DNA of 64,000 bases from Bacillota bacterium (GTDB lineage Bacteria > Bacillota_I > Bacilli_A > RF39 > UBA660). The translations under genes were made by a program, and so were the position numbers. Positions 27,557-37,957 of the stretch are shown here, in pieces. The stretch spans positions 33,317 through 97,316 of the forward strand of contig QAMK01000031.1 in assembly GCA_003149915.1 (NCBI GenBank), read 5' to 3'. The stretch's first letter is position 1. The number at the start of each line of letters is the position of its first letter. Under the pieces are notes generated by a model, which saw only the letters and a program-made list of their open reading frames with translations, had not been told where the DNA came from and did no database searches.

Positions 27557-29515
27557 TTATTCTTCACTTTGCAATTCAAATAAGATATCTCGTAATTCCA
27601 TCGCCCGCTCGAAATCCAATTTCTTAGCAGCTTCTTTCATTTCTTCTTCGATACGATCGATCATCGTCATTTTTTCTTTCTTAGTCATCTTTTCTTTCTT
27701 AGGTTTCTTAGATGCACTTTCATCTTCATTGCTAATTAACTCACGAATATCTTTTTGAATCGTCTGTGGAATAATATGATGTTCTTTGTTATATGCCTCT
27801 TGAATACTACGACGACGTGCAGTTTCCTTCATGGCATTGGCCATCGAATCCGTAATCTTATCCGCATATAAAATACACATACCATTCGCATTTCTAGCAC
27901 AACGTCCCATCGTCTGAATCAAACTACGCTCACTACGTAAGAATCCTTCTTTATCGGCATCGATAATCGCAATCAAACTAACTTCCGGAATATCAATTCC
28001 CTCTCGCAACAAGTTAATTCCAACAACACAATCGTATTTTCCTAAACGTAAATCTCTAATGATTCGCATTCTCTCAAGCGTTTTAATTTCATTATGAAGA
28101 TATGCTACTTTAATATCGATATTCTTTAAATAATTCGTCAACTCTTCGGCCATATGAATCGTAAGAGTGGTAATTAAAGTACGTTCATTTTTTGCAATTC
28201 GATCACGAATTTCACCAACCAAATCGTCGATTTGGCCCTCACTAGGACGAACTTCGACAATCGGATCCAAAAGTCCAGTCGGACGAATAATCTGTTCGAC
28301 AAAGTGATGATTCGTCAAATTCATTTCGTAATCTCCCGGTGTTGCAGACACATAGATAACCTGATTTACTTTCTTCTCAAATTCTTCAAATTTCAAAGGT
28401 CTGTTATCCAATGCGGACGGAAGACGAAAACCGTAATCTACCAAGTTCTGTTTTCTAGCACGGTCCCCATTATACATTCCACGTACTTGAGGAATCGTAA
28501 CGTGAGACTCGTCGATCACCATCAAAAAGTCTTTCGGAAAGAAATCGATTAATGTTGTCGGAGTTTCTCCTGGAGCACGTCCTGCTAAATGTCTAGAGTA
28601 ATTTTCTACACCATGACAGAAACCAGTCTCTTGAAGCATTTCAATATCATAATTCGTACGTTGTTCTAATCGCTCTGCAGCAAGCAATTTATTTTGACTT
28701 TTTAACTCTTCCAAACGAGATGCCAACTCTTCTTTAATCGTGCCAATCGCATGCTTTAATTTATCTTCACTCGTAACGAAGTGACTAGCAGGAAAAATAG
28801 AAATCGTCTTTTTATTACTTAAAATAGCACCCGTCAAAGTATCAATCTCAGAAATCCGATCGATTTCATCACCAAAAAACTCAATTCGGTACCCTTTCGT
28901 ATTTTCGTATGTCGGAATTAGTTCCAAAGTATCCCCTTTAACCCGAAACGTACCACGTTTAAAATCCAAATCATTTCGTTCAAATAACATATCCACAAGT
29001 TTGTGCATAATATCGTTTCGTTCCACTTGGTCTCCAACAGAAAGAGTCAACATTTTATTCCGATATTCTTCTACTTCACCAATACCATAAATACAAGAAA
29101 CAGATGCTACTACGATAACATCACGTCTTGATAATAAAGCACTAGTAGCAGAGTGACGAAGTTCATCGATTTCATCATTAATAGAAGAATCTTTTTCAAT
29201 ATAAGTATCCGTTGAAGGAACATATGCTTCCGGTTGATAATAATCGTAGTACGAAACAAAGTATTCTACACGGTTATTAGGAAACAACTCTTTTAACTCT
29301 CCATAAAGTTGGCCAGCAAGTGTCTTATTATGTGCCAAAACTAGTGTCGGTTTATTGACTTCTTTGATTACATTGGCAATCGTAAACGTCTTACCAGTAC
29401 CAGTCGCTCCAAGTAAAACTTGATGTTTTTTACCATTTTCGATTCCATCTACCAACTCATGAATTGCCTCTGGCTGATCCCCATTCGGTTGAAATTTAGA
29501 AACCAATTCAAACAT
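27557..29515 (-). CDS. uvrB: UvrABC excinuclease subunit B
   Basis: A 652-residue UvrB. Walker [11 protein letters not shown] is near residue 40. The beta-hairpin region [12 protein letters not shown], the DESHVT helicase motif and QTMGRCARN follow, and a C-terminal UVR domain ([20 protein letters not shown]) binds UvrC. It verifies damage after UvrA loading. I chose the ATG at 29513-29515 after AAGGAATTTAT. A promoter TTGTGT-N17-TAGAAT lies just upstream. No clear LexA box was found here, unlike uvrA. Confidence 0.98.
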   Translation of the reverse strand: MFELVSKFQPNGDQPEAIHELVDGIENGKKHQVLLGATGTGKTFTIANVIKEVNKPTLVLAHNKTLAGQLYGELKELFPNNRVEYFVSYYDYYQPEAYVPSTDTYIEKDSSINDEIDELRHSATSALLSRRDVIVVASVSCIYGIGEVEEYRNKMLTLSVGDQVERNDIMHKLVDMLFERNDLDFKRGTFRVKGDTLELIPTYENTKGYRIEFFGDEIDRISEIDTLTGAILSNKKTISIFPASHFVTSEDKLKHAIGTIKEELASRLEELKSQNKLLAAERLEQRTNYDIEMLQETGFCHGVENYSRHLAGRAPGETPTTLIDFFPKDFLMVIDESHVTIPQVRGMYNGDRARKQNLVDYGFRLPSALDNRPLKFEEFEKKVNQVIYVSATPGDYEMNLTNHHFVEQIIRPTGLLDPIVEVRPSEGQIDDLVGEIRDRIAKNERTLITTLTIHMAEELTNYLKNIDIKVAYLHNEIKTLERMRIIRDLRLGKYDCVVGINLLREGIDIPEVSLIAIIDADKEGFLRSERSLIQTMGRCARNANGMCILYADKITDSMANAMKETARRRSIQEAYNKEHHIIPQTIQKDIRELISNEDESASKKPKKEKMTKKEKMTMIDRIEEEMKEAAKKLDFERAMELRDILFELQSEE

Positions 29516-29744
29516 ATAAATTCCTTCTTTCCTCCATCGACATAAATGCAAACATATTCTATCATTTTTTATTTTTTGACACAATAGAACAAATCAAACA
29601 TATTTTATTAATTTAAAAAAGAAAACAAAAAGATATATGAAATAGGCTATTGCCAAACTATTTTAAGCGATAGAAAAACATATAAATATAAAAATGTACA
29701 AATTTTCAAAAAATCGTGATATTCGCCACTGCACATTTTTGTAA

Positions 29745-30728
<984 letters not shown>

Positions 30729-30733
30729 TTTCA

Positions 30734-30764
30734 ATCATTGGCAGATTGCCAATGATTTTTTTTT
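30734..30764 (+). terminator. terminator of the collagen-like gene
   Basis: ATCATTGGC (30734-30742) and GCCAATGAT (30748-30756) form a nine-base-pair stem with a five-base loop, followed by a run of eight or more T. Confidence 0.9.
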
Positions 30765-30851
30765 GAAATAATTCCGATTGTTCCTCAATTTTGTGTACGG
30801 ATAATAGAAAATATGTTATAATAATAGAGAAAATATAAGGAGTATAAGAGT

Positions 30852-32090
30852 ATGAATGAAAAAGAAGTAATTGAAAAATTATATAAAAACAGACACAACC
30901 TTATCGTCGATGGTGACATTGGTTGTGGAAAAAGTACTTGCCTAATGTTTCCGTTTTTATCAAGAATAATCAAAGCAAAAGAAAATTTTTTGATAATAGA
31001 CAGTAAAAAAGAATATTACAACAAATATGCAAATGTTCTAAAAAAGTCAGGATATGAAATTTCCATTGTAAATTTAAAAAGTCCAAAACAAAGTAATTAT
31101 TGGAATCCACTTTGGACTGCATATCAATACTACCAAAATAGTAATCCAGATTTGTGCATAGAAGAATTAGAAAGCCTTTATCGCACATTGGTGGGTGCAG
31201 TAGAGGAAAAAGTAATGCCAATTCAAGAGTCAGTTCATCTATTAACTGGATTCACCTTAGTATTGTTTAAAGAAGGTGCTGAAAAAGAGATTCACCTAGG
31301 AAGTTTAGTACAAATGCTTAGTACTTGTAATCGAAATTGGCTTGTATTACAAGATTACTTAGACAAATTAGAAGACGATAGTATCATCAAAAAATACTTA
31401 AACCCAATCTGCAATACTCCAGGGCCTAGTAAAGATATGCAATTGAATCGTGCCTTACAACAAATGATGAACCTAGGAAGCAAATGGATGTTATCTAAGA
31501 TGTTAAGTAAAGAAGAAACCATCGATTCCAAAAAACCACGAGCAATTTTCTTAGTACCATCAGTAGTTAATAACGATTCCAACATTTTGATAAATGCATA
31601 TATCAACCAGTTATTCAATCAATTAAGCGTCAAACAATCAAAGTCATCTTACACAATGATATTGGATGACATCGAAAGTATTCCAAAAATAAAAGAATTA
31701 GAAAAATACTTAATTCATGGTGGATATTATAAACAAAGATGGATTATCGGAACAAGATCAATTGCTACTTTAGAAACCATTTATGGCGATATATTAAACC
31801 ATACTTGCGACTACATCAACGTCAGTAAAACAGATATCGATTATCGGATAGAAAATTTACAAGGAAAAATCGATCGCGAGTGGAAATTAGAAGATATCGA
31901 AGATGATAATCCAAATTATCCAACATTAGATACCAAAAATATTTCATTATTCACATGGGATAAATTATTAACCAAGAAAAAAGAAAAGTCAAAAGCAGAA
32001 CAAAAACCTGTTTTAAATCAAAAAGAAATTAGTCAATTGATTAAAAAAATTGACAACAACTTCGAATTACTAGAACCAGAAAGCAAATAA
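30852..32090 (+). CDS. orphan VirD4/TraG-like ATPase
   Basis: A 412-residue P-loop protein. Walker A is VDGDIGCGKST at residue 20. The following strand FLIIDSKKEYY matches the IDPKGE segment of VirD4/TraG coupling proteins. A Walker-B-like MILDDIESIPKI sits where these have DEFANLGKI. It lacks N-terminal membrane helices, so it is soluble, unlike most conjugative coupling proteins. No relaxase, T4SS or other transfer gene is nearby. Its own ribosome binding site (AAGGAG) and terminator make it a single-gene unit. Assignment rests on motifs; a DNA-handling role is inferred. Confidence 0.6.
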   Translation: MNEKEVIEKLYKNRHNLIVDGDIGCGKSTCLMFPFLSRIIKAKENFLIIDSKKEYYNKYANVLKKSGYEISIVNLKSPKQSNYWNPLWTAYQYYQNSNPDLCIEELESLYRTLVGAVEEKVMPIQESVHLLTGFTLVLFKEGAEKEIHLGSLVQMLSTCNRNWLVLQDYLDKLEDDSIIKKYLNPICNTPGPSKDMQLNRALQQMMNLGSKWMLSKMLSKEETIDSKKPRAIFLVPSVVNNDSNILINAYINQLFNQLSVKQSKSSYTMILDDIESIPKIKELEKYLIHGGYYKQRWIIGTRSIATLETIYGDILNHTCDYINVSKTDIDYRIENLQGKIDREWKLEDIEDDNPNYPTLDTKNISLFTWDKLLTKKKEKSKAEQKPVLNQKEISQLIKKIDNNFELLEPESK

Positions 32091-32124
32091 AAAGAATCGA
32101 TTCATTTCGGTTCTTTTTGTTTTT
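32089..32124 (+). terminator. terminator of the VirD4-like gene
   Basis: AAAAAGAATCG (32089-32099) pairs with CGGTTCTTTTT (32108-32118) with one T-G pair, then more T. It overlaps the stop of the gene. Confidence 0.7.
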
Positions 32125-32136
32125 GATTATTAGACT

Positions 32137-32189
32137 TTGCAACCTTACAGCAGCCCATAAATTGGCGCCTTGCACCCTTACAGCAGCCC
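32137..32189. repeat. 33-base-period imperfect direct repeat at the dehydrogenase gene end
   Basis: TTGCAACCTTACAGCAGCCC (32137-32156) is repeated as TTGCACCCTTACAGCAGCCC (32170-32189), one mismatch in 20. The second copy contains the last codons and stop of the dehydrogenase gene; the first lies 22 bases beyond the stop. Confidence 0.8.
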
Positions 32190-33209
32190 GTCTGGCTTAA
32201 ATATGATTTTTACAGCATCATCTTGACCGGATGTAAGACGTTCAAAAGAAGCTTGAGCCTCTTCTAAAGGTACCCTAGCGTCGATATATTTTTCTACATC
32301 TAAGTCTTTTTTGGCAATCAAATCGATTACAGTATCAAACTCCGCCTCTGTATATGCAATGGCCCCTTGCAAGCGAACCTCAGCCATGACAGATACGACC
32401 GTAGGAATTGTAATCGGTTCCATAGAAACACCAACTAAGACAATTTCGCCACCTGGTTTTGCTGTCATAATTGCTTCTGATACAGCGGGAGAACTACCAC
32501 AACATTCGATGACGACATCATATCCATCTTTTGTTTTAGCTATGGCATCTTGAATCGCAGTTTCTTTCTTAGCATCGATAAAATCATCTACAGCTCCAAA
32601 AGAAAGAGATTTAGAACCACGTTGTTCATTTGTTTCCATTAACGCAACATAACTAGCCCCATTTTTCTTAGCAAATTCAGCGGACATTAACCCAATAATT
32701 CCACCGCCGATTACTAAAACACTATCGCCAACTTTAATATTCGCTAAATTAACGGCGTGTAATGCGACTGCAGACGGTTCTACCATACATCCTTCGTCAA
32801 AAGAAACCTCATCTGGTAACTTTCTTACCATATCTGGACGACAACTCGTATATTCTGCATAACCACCTGGATTCGTCAAAGAAAGTCCCACTGCTTCGCT
32901 CCAAGTTTTTCTACAATACTGTGGATTTCCTGATTTGCAAGCCTCACATTCTCCGCATGGAGAAATTGGAAGACCTGTAACGCGATCTCCTATTTTTAAA
33001 TCAAATCGACTGCCGGGATCTACGACGATTCCAGCAAATTCATGTCCCATGACAAGACCAGCCGGAGAACCCATATCCCAATAATGAATATCAGAGCCAC
33101 AAATACCACAAGATTTTACCTTCAATACAACAGAACCATCTCTAGAAATCGGTTGGTCGATTGTCGCCATTTGAAGATTTTTTTGCCCTACTATTTTAAC
33201 ACACTTCAT
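32178..33209 (-). CDS. zinc-dependent medium-chain dehydrogenase (sorbitol/threonine dehydrogenase-like)
   Basis: A 343-residue MDR enzyme. The catalytic zinc site is CGICGSD with GHEFAG and a downstream E in MVEPSAVALH. The structural zinc lobe has four cysteines (CGECEACKSGNPQYC). NAD(P) binds at VIGGGIIGLM. It oxidises a polyol or secondary alcohol such as sorbitol, galactitol phosphate or threonine; the substrate cannot be told. Binding site AGGAGG precedes the ATG. The upstream region has a CACTTT...AAAGTG inverted repeat overlapping a TATAAT, possibly an operator. It is a monocistronic unit. Confidence 0.85.
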   Translation of the reverse strand: MKCVKIVGQKNLQMATIDQPISRDGSVVLKVKSCGICGSDIHYWDMGSPAGLVMGHEFAGIVVDPGSRFDLKIGDRVTGLPISPCGECEACKSGNPQYCRKTWSEAVGLSLTNPGGYAEYTSCRPDMVRKLPDEVSFDEGCMVEPSAVALHAVNLANIKVGDSVLVIGGGIIGLMSAEFAKKNGASYVALMETNEQRGSKSLSFGAVDDFIDAKKETAIQDAIAKTKDGYDVVIECCGSSPAVSEAIMTAKPGGEIVLVGVSMEPITIPTVVSVMAEVRLQGAIAYTEAEFDTVIDLIAKKDLDVEKYIDARVPLEEAQASFERLTSGQDDAVKIIFKPDGLL

Positions 33210-33301
33210 ATATACCTCCTAGTTTACCCTAATTATAACACACTTTAAAAAAAGTAAAGTGCTGATAGATCAAGATTTTAACAAGTTTACAAAAATAGAC
33301 C

Positions 33302-33325
33302 AAAAAAAAGCAACTAAGTTGCTTT
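33302..33325 (-). terminator. terminator of the ftsEX-hydrolase unit
   Basis: On the minus strand AAAGCAAC (33318-33325) pairs with GTTGCTTT (33307-33314), followed by eight T. It overlaps the stop codon of the M23 gene. Confidence 0.85.
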
Positions 33326-34520
33326 ATTTTGTATACCAAGTTGTGTAAGTAGTACTTGGGAATGCTATAACACTTTCCGCTCCTCTAAATCCATTTCCAT
33401 ACTGTCGCTCAACGAAACTGACATAACGACTCCAATTACTACACTCACTATCGACGTAAAGTCGGCACGGCCATACTTCCAAATGTAAGTGAACACCGAA
33501 GGCATATCCTGTATCTCCCATATATCCCAAAATCGTATTTGGTGTGACTTCTTGGCCTTCATAAATGTTTCCGTAACGACTCATATGTGCATAAATTGCT
33601 GTGTAATATTCTCCACCGTATTTGTATTGTACTGCTACACAAAGTGCACCATATGCATCTTTATAAATGTCTGTAATGACTCCGTATCCAATCGAATATA
33701 GCGGTGTATTTCTTCCCGTTGAACTTCCTAAGTCAATTCCACGATGAAGAGATCCCCAACGATATCCGATGAAACTAGTTACATAACCAGTCCTCATTGG
33801 TCTTGAAAACATAGCATTTCCTGTACTAGCTGCACAGTCAACGCCAATGACATCACTTCGGTTGCTACAACCTTGTGAACGATAATATTCAACCAAAGAC
33901 TTTTTGGCCTCTACCTGCTCTTCTAAACCTGGTCCAAGAGAATCCAATTTCTGAATAGAAGAATTCAAACTACTAATTTCATTGTTCAATTCGACCATTT
34001 TTTGCTCATATTCTTCTTGGCGATTTGCAAGTTCCACTTTTCTATCTTCATTTTCTTGAATCATCGTTTCTAATTCTGCAACCATATTATCATTGTACTC
34101 TGCAATCTGCTCTACAACAGATAAACGATAAATCAAATCGGTAACGGTCTCGGCTCCAAATGCATACTCTAAATAGACGTTTTCACCTTGACTCAATTGT
34201 AAATACTCAATTAAACTTTTTGTCTGTTCTTTTTTTGCTTCAATTTCCGCATTGGCATCGACAATTTCTTGTTGTAGCTCTTCTGCCTCTTTTCCCATAG
34301 CCGAAATCTCATTTCGCAAAGATTGAATCGTAGCATTGTTTTCATCAATCTGATTTTCATTGTTTTGAATCGCATTATTATTTGCTTCTAACTCTGCTTC
34401 AGCTTGTGCTAAATCGTCGAGCATTTCACCAAATGTTTGCCCATCGGCATAGGCAACAACTGGTGTAAAAATAATAAATACAGAAAGTGCTAAAAACAAA
34501 TATTGACAAAATTTTTGCAT
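33324..34520 (-). CDS. secreted coiled-coil M23 peptidoglycan hydrolase (PcsB/CwlO-like, FtsEX partner)
   Basis: A 398-residue exported protein. The signal peptide covers residues 1-24 (MQKFCQYLFLALSVFIIFTP...AYA). A long coiled coil runs from about 30 to 225. A C-terminal M23/LytM domain has intact metal ligands (HRGIDLG, AHMS, HLHLEV), so it should be an active endopeptidase. In Bacillota FtsEX activates such coiled-coil hydrolases (PcsB, CwlO) during growth or division. This gene directly follows ftsX. The start overlaps the ftsX stop (TAATG) and has only a weak binding site, which suggests translational coupling. A longer frame to 34607 would be inside ftsX and is rejected. Confidence 0.9.
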   Translation of the reverse strand: MQKFCQYLFLALSVFIIFTPVVAYADGQTFGEMLDDLAQAEAELEANNNAIQNNENQIDENNATIQSLRNEISAMGKEAEELQQEIVDANAEIEAKKEQTKSLIEYLQLSQGENVYLEYAFGAETVTDLIYRLSVVEQIAEYNDNMVAELETMIQENEDRKVELANRQEEYEQKMVELNNEISSLNSSIQKLDSLGPGLEEQVEAKKSLVEYYRSQGCSNRSDVIGVDCAASTGNAMFSRPMRTGYVTSFIGYRWGSLHRGIDLGSSTGRNTPLYSIGYGVITDIYKDAYGALCVAVQYKYGGEYYTAIYAHMSRYGNIYEGQEVTPNTILGYMGDTGYAFGVHLHLEVWPCRLYVDSECSNWSRYVSFVERQYGNGFRGAESVIAFPSTTYTTWYTK

Positions 34521-35425
34521 TATATTTTCAAATACTTTCTGACTGCTTGGTAACTGCCGATCATACCAACAATCATACCGATAACCAAAACGGCTAAAGA
34601 AACCCAATAGATAAATGGTTCCGGTGAAACCAATTTAATAATCGGTGAGAACAATTGTCCATCACAGTGATTATAGAATGCTAGATATCCATACGTTGTT
34701 AATAAAATTGGAATAATAGAACCAAGTGCTCCAAAAATCATCCCTTCTACAACAAATGGCGTCTTAATTGTAAAATTGCTTGCTCCAACAACACGCATAA
34801 TTGAAATCTCACGTTTTCTAGAGTAAATGGTAAGTTTAATTGTATTGACAATTAAGAATACCGTCACAACAATCAGTGCAATGACGACCCAAACAGATAC
34901 CATTTGAACCGTTTCAAATGCCGAAATCAATCGTTCAATCATGCCTTCTCCGTAATTAACGGACGATACATGCTCAATCTGCTTGACTTCCTCGGCTGTA
35001 TCATGAATTAAGTTAATGTCATCTACTTGTACTAAGAAAGTATCCTTTAATGGATTTTCTTCCTCACTCCAAGAACCCATAATGTCATTTAACGTATCAT
35101 CAGTAGCAGCCATTTCAGTCTTAATCTGACCTTTTGACTGAAACTCAATACTATCTTCATTAATATTATCAATCGTTAACAATTGCTCACGAATGACACT
35201 TTCCTGCTCTTGAGTTGTGTCTGAATCTAAGAAGATTACCATCGTAACATCCTTTTTAATTAAATCCGCAAAATTATTTACATTGATACTTGCAATCAAT
35301 GAAATAGTAACAATTACCAATGTAATAGTGATGCAGGAAATAGATGCCAACGACAGTGAAAAATTTCGGAAGACACTTTTAAAAGCATCTCGAATCGTCA
35401 TTCCAAAAATTCTAAACAGCTTCAT
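34520..35425 (-). CDS. ftsX: cell-division ABC transporter-like permease FtsX
   Basis: A 301-residue membrane protein with the FtsX layout: one N-terminal helix, a roughly 130-residue extracellular domain (residues 45-170), then three more helices with SRKREISIMRVVGASNFTIKTPF between them. With FtsE it transmits ATP-driven change across the membrane to the hydrolase encoded next. It overlaps ftsE by 14 bases. Confidence 0.96.
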   Translation of the reverse strand: MKLFRIFGMTIRDAFKSVFRNFSLSLASISCITITLVIVTISLIASINVNNFADLIKKDVTMVIFLDSDTTQEQESVIREQLLTIDNINEDSIEFQSKGQIKTEMAATDDTLNDIMGSWSEEENPLKDTFLVQVDDINLIHDTAEEVKQIEHVSSVNYGEGMIERLISAFETVQMVSVWVVIALIVVTVFLIVNTIKLTIYSRKREISIMRVVGASNFTIKTPFVVEGMIFGALGSIIPILLTTYGYLAFYNHCDGQLFSPIIKLVSPEPFIYWVSLAVLVIGMIVGMIGSYQAVRKYLKI

Positions 35426-36110
35426 CTAAATATTTTCCTTTCTCTTGATCTCCAACTAAGCGACCTTCTTTCAAGGCAATTACATGCTTTTTCATTTCAT
35501 TAACAATTTCCTTATTATGAGTAGAAACGATAATTGTCGTACCCAAAGTCTTGTTAATTTCTTCTAAAAGTTTCATGATTTCAATGCTTCTCTCTGGATC
35601 CAAATTACCAGTCGGTTCATCGCATAACATCAACTTAGGATTATTGACAATTGCTCTTGCAATCGCAACACGCTGTTGTTCTCCTCCAGAGAGTTGATCA
35701 GGATAATTTCGAATTTTATTTTTAAGTCCGACCAATTCTAAGGCACGTAACGTCTTCTTCTGAATTTCTTGCTTAGGGAGTCCTAAAATTTCTAAAGCAA
35801 ACGCAACATTTTCATAAACTGTAAGTTTTGGCAACAAACGATAATCTTGAAATACGATACCTAATTTTCGCCGTAATTGGTATACCTTACCATTTCTTAA
35901 TTTGGCAACGTCCAATCCACCAACCATGATTTTTCCTTTTGTCGGTCTCTCTTCTCGGTATAACATTTTAATTAAAGTGCTTTTCCCAGAACCGGAACTA
36001 CCAATAACAAAAACGAAATCACCTTTTTGAATCGTTAAGTTTAAATCATAAATAGCAGTAACGCCATTTTTATACTGTTTTGTAACATCTTTAAATTTTA
36101 TAAAATCCAA
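35412..36110 (-). CDS. ftsE: cell-division ATP-binding protein FtsE
   Basis: A 232-residue ABC ATPase with Walker [10 protein letters not shown], signature [15 protein letters not shown], Walker [14 protein letters not shown] and the H-loop STHN. It energises FtsX. The start appears to be TTG at 36108-36110 with AGGTGA eight bases upstream; no ATG or GTG fits in frame. It leads the ftsE-ftsX-hydrolase unit. Confidence 0.96.
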   Translation of the reverse strand: MDFIKFKDVTKQYKNGVTAIYDLNLTIQKGDFVFVIGSSGSGKSTLIKMLYREERPTKGKIMVGGLDVAKLRNGKVYQLRRKLGIVFQDYRLLPKLTVYENVAFALEILGLPKQEIQKKTLRALELVGLKNKIRNYPDQLSGGEQQRVAIARAIVNNPKLMLCDEPTGNLDPERSIEIMKLLEEINKTLGTTIIVSTHNKEIVNEMKKHVIALKEGRLVGDQEKGKYLDEAV

Positions 36111-36151
36111 ATGAAATCACCTATCCTATTTCACATCTTAAATTATAACAC

Positions 36152-36175
36152 AAAAAAACTAATATTACTATTAGT
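36152..36175 (-). terminator. terminator after the yitT pair
   Basis: On the minus strand ACTAATA (36169-36175) pairs with TATTAGT (36158-36164) around a GTAA loop, followed by seven T. Confidence 0.8.
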
Positions 36176-36203
36176 TTTCAAGGTATCCCATGAATTACCA
36201 AAA

Positions 36204-37067
36204 TTACTCTCCACCACTGGCCTGATAAGAGTCCGATGCAATAAAGAAAGCAGAAGCATCAATTTCCTTAACACCTTCAGTCAATTTAAAATAATCACGA
36301 TTCGGAACAACAGTCATTAAAACATGTCTACGTTTGGATTCAAAACCACCTTTTACAGGAAAAACTGTAACACCGTGTTTCAATTCTTTCATGATATATT
36401 GTTTCACTCGTTCCTCTTCCGATGTAATGACATAGAACGTTTTATTATGAGAAATTCCTAAAATAACTCGATCCATCAATACGCTTTTAATATAAATAAC
36501 GATAACGGCATACATAACCATCGTCCAACCGAATATTGCTCCTCCAACTAATACGATAATACCATTGATATAAAGAGAACTCGTACTGACAGAAATATGA
36601 AAATACTGATACAAAATCTGACTGACAATAGAAAATCCACCATCATTAAAACCTATCTTATATGTTATACCAGTAATAATTCCACTTGCAACTCCAACGA
36701 AAATGGCAATTAAAAGCAAATCAGATGTATCAATTGGAATCTGTGTAACAATTGGTTCCGTTAAATCAACAAAAACCGGATATAAAATCGTTGCAACAAC
36801 GCTTCCCGTCGTCTTCGTAAATCCCAAAAACACAAAACTAAAAAGCAAAAGTACTATAGACAAAGCCAAAATTGTCATTGCTGGGTCAAAATGAAAAATC
36901 TCATCTAAAATGATTGCTACACCAGATGTACCTCCAGAAACCAAATTGGTAGGTAACTGTACCAAATTGAATAACAAAGCGGAACAAAACATACAAAATG
37001 CCAAAATAATATAACGCAATACCAGGTTTTTGCGATCAATCTTTTTTGTAATACTAATACTATCCAT
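36204..37067 (-). CDS. YitT-family membrane protein with DUF2179 domain (copy 2)
   Basis: A 287-residue protein with five or six hydrophobic segments, the family motif NLVSGGTSGVAIIL in the first third, and a cytosolic C-terminal DUF2179 domain (SEEERVKQYIMKELKHGVTVFPVKGGFESKRRHVLMTVV). The function is unsettled in the family. I chose the ATG at 37065-37067. Its GGAGGAG site lies in the last codons of the upstream paralogue (the GGE end), so the two are tightly coupled. It is clearly paralogous to the next gene. Confidence 0.85.
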   Translation of the reverse strand: MDSISITKKIDRKNLVLRYIILAFCMFCSALLFNLVQLPTNLVSGGTSGVAIILDEIFHFDPAMTILALSIVLLLFSFVFLGFTKTTGSVVATILYPVFVDLTEPIVTQIPIDTSDLLLIAIFVGVASGIITGITYKIGFNDGGFSIVSQILYQYFHISVSTSSLYINGIIVLVGGAIFGWTMVMYAVIVIYIKSVLMDRVILGISHNKTFYVITSEEERVKQYIMKELKHGVTVFPVKGGFESKRRHVLMTVVPNRDYFKLTEGVKEIDASAFFIASDSYQASGGE

Positions 37068-37068
37068 A

Positions 37069-37956
37069 CTACTCTCCTCCGAATACTTCATAAGCATCCG
37101 TTACAACAAAGAAAGCATCGTGATCTATCATATGAATTCCTTCCTTCAAGCGGAAATATTCAGAAGTTGGAACAACACACATCAATACTTTTTGACGTTC
37201 TTTTGTAAAACCACCTCGTGCATCAAAAATAGTCACACCATGATTCAAAGTCGTCATAATGTACTCTTTAATCTCCTCGTCTTTTTCAGCAATGATATAA
37301 AATGCCTTCGAATTCGAAATGCCAAGCAATACTTTATCACTAATTAAACTGATAATATATAGGACAATCATCGCATAAAGAAGTTTCGTAATGCCAAATG
37401 AGAAAACACCAGCAACAACGATTAAACCATCACTACAAAGCATTGCAGTTCCCATACTGACATGTCCATATTTCGATATGATTTGATTAATAATATCTGT
37501 TCCGCCAGTTGTAAAACCTGCTTTAAAAATTAATCCAGCCCCAAGACCGTATAAAACACCGCCAAATAATGCCATTAATAATACTTGAGAAGTATCAATT
37601 GTAAAATAATTTGGTAACATAGCCGTTAGTTCAATAAAAATAGGAAGTAAAATAGAGCCTAAAACAGAACCTGCTGTCACTTTTTTACCAAGAGCAAAAT
37701 AACTGATAATCAACAGTACAATATCGCATACAAGAATGACAATAGAAGGAGACCATTGAAATGCCGCAGATGTAATAATAGAAATACCAGTTACCCCACC
37801 ACAAACAATGTTATTAGGAAGTAAAAACATATTAAATGCTACAGCAATTAATAGAACCCCCACTAGAAGTTGAAAATATCGTCTCACACGAAACTTTTTA
37901 TTAATATTTTTTAAAATATTTTCATCGACTTTTACTCGTTTTTTAAATGGCCACAT
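37069..37956 (-). CDS. YitT-family membrane protein with DUF2179 domain (copy 1)
   Basis: A 295-residue paralogue of the downstream gene. It has the matching NIVCGGVTGISII motif, similar helix layout and a DUF2179 C-terminus (KDEEIKEYIMTTLNHGVTIFDARGGFTKERQKVLMCVV). Both proteins end in FGGE or SGGE. Tandem YitT pairs are common in Bacillota. The start follows GGAGGTTCGGTAAT. It begins one base past the prfB stop, so it shares that transcript. Confidence 0.85.
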   Translation of the reverse strand: MWPFKKRVKVDENILKNINKKFRVRRYFQLLVGVLLIAVAFNMFLLPNNIVCGGVTGISIITSAAFQWSPSIVILVCDIVLLIISYFALGKKVTAGSVLGSILLPIFIELTAMLPNYFTIDTSQVLLMALFGGVLYGLGAGLIFKAGFTTGGTDIINQIISKYGHVSMGTAMLCSDGLIVVAGVFSFGITKLLYAMIVLYIISLISDKVLLGISNSKAFYIIAEKDEEIKEYIMTTLNHGVTIFDARGGFTKERQKVLMCVVPTSEYFRLKEGIHMIDHDAFFVVTDAYEVFGGE

Positions 37957-37957
37957 A

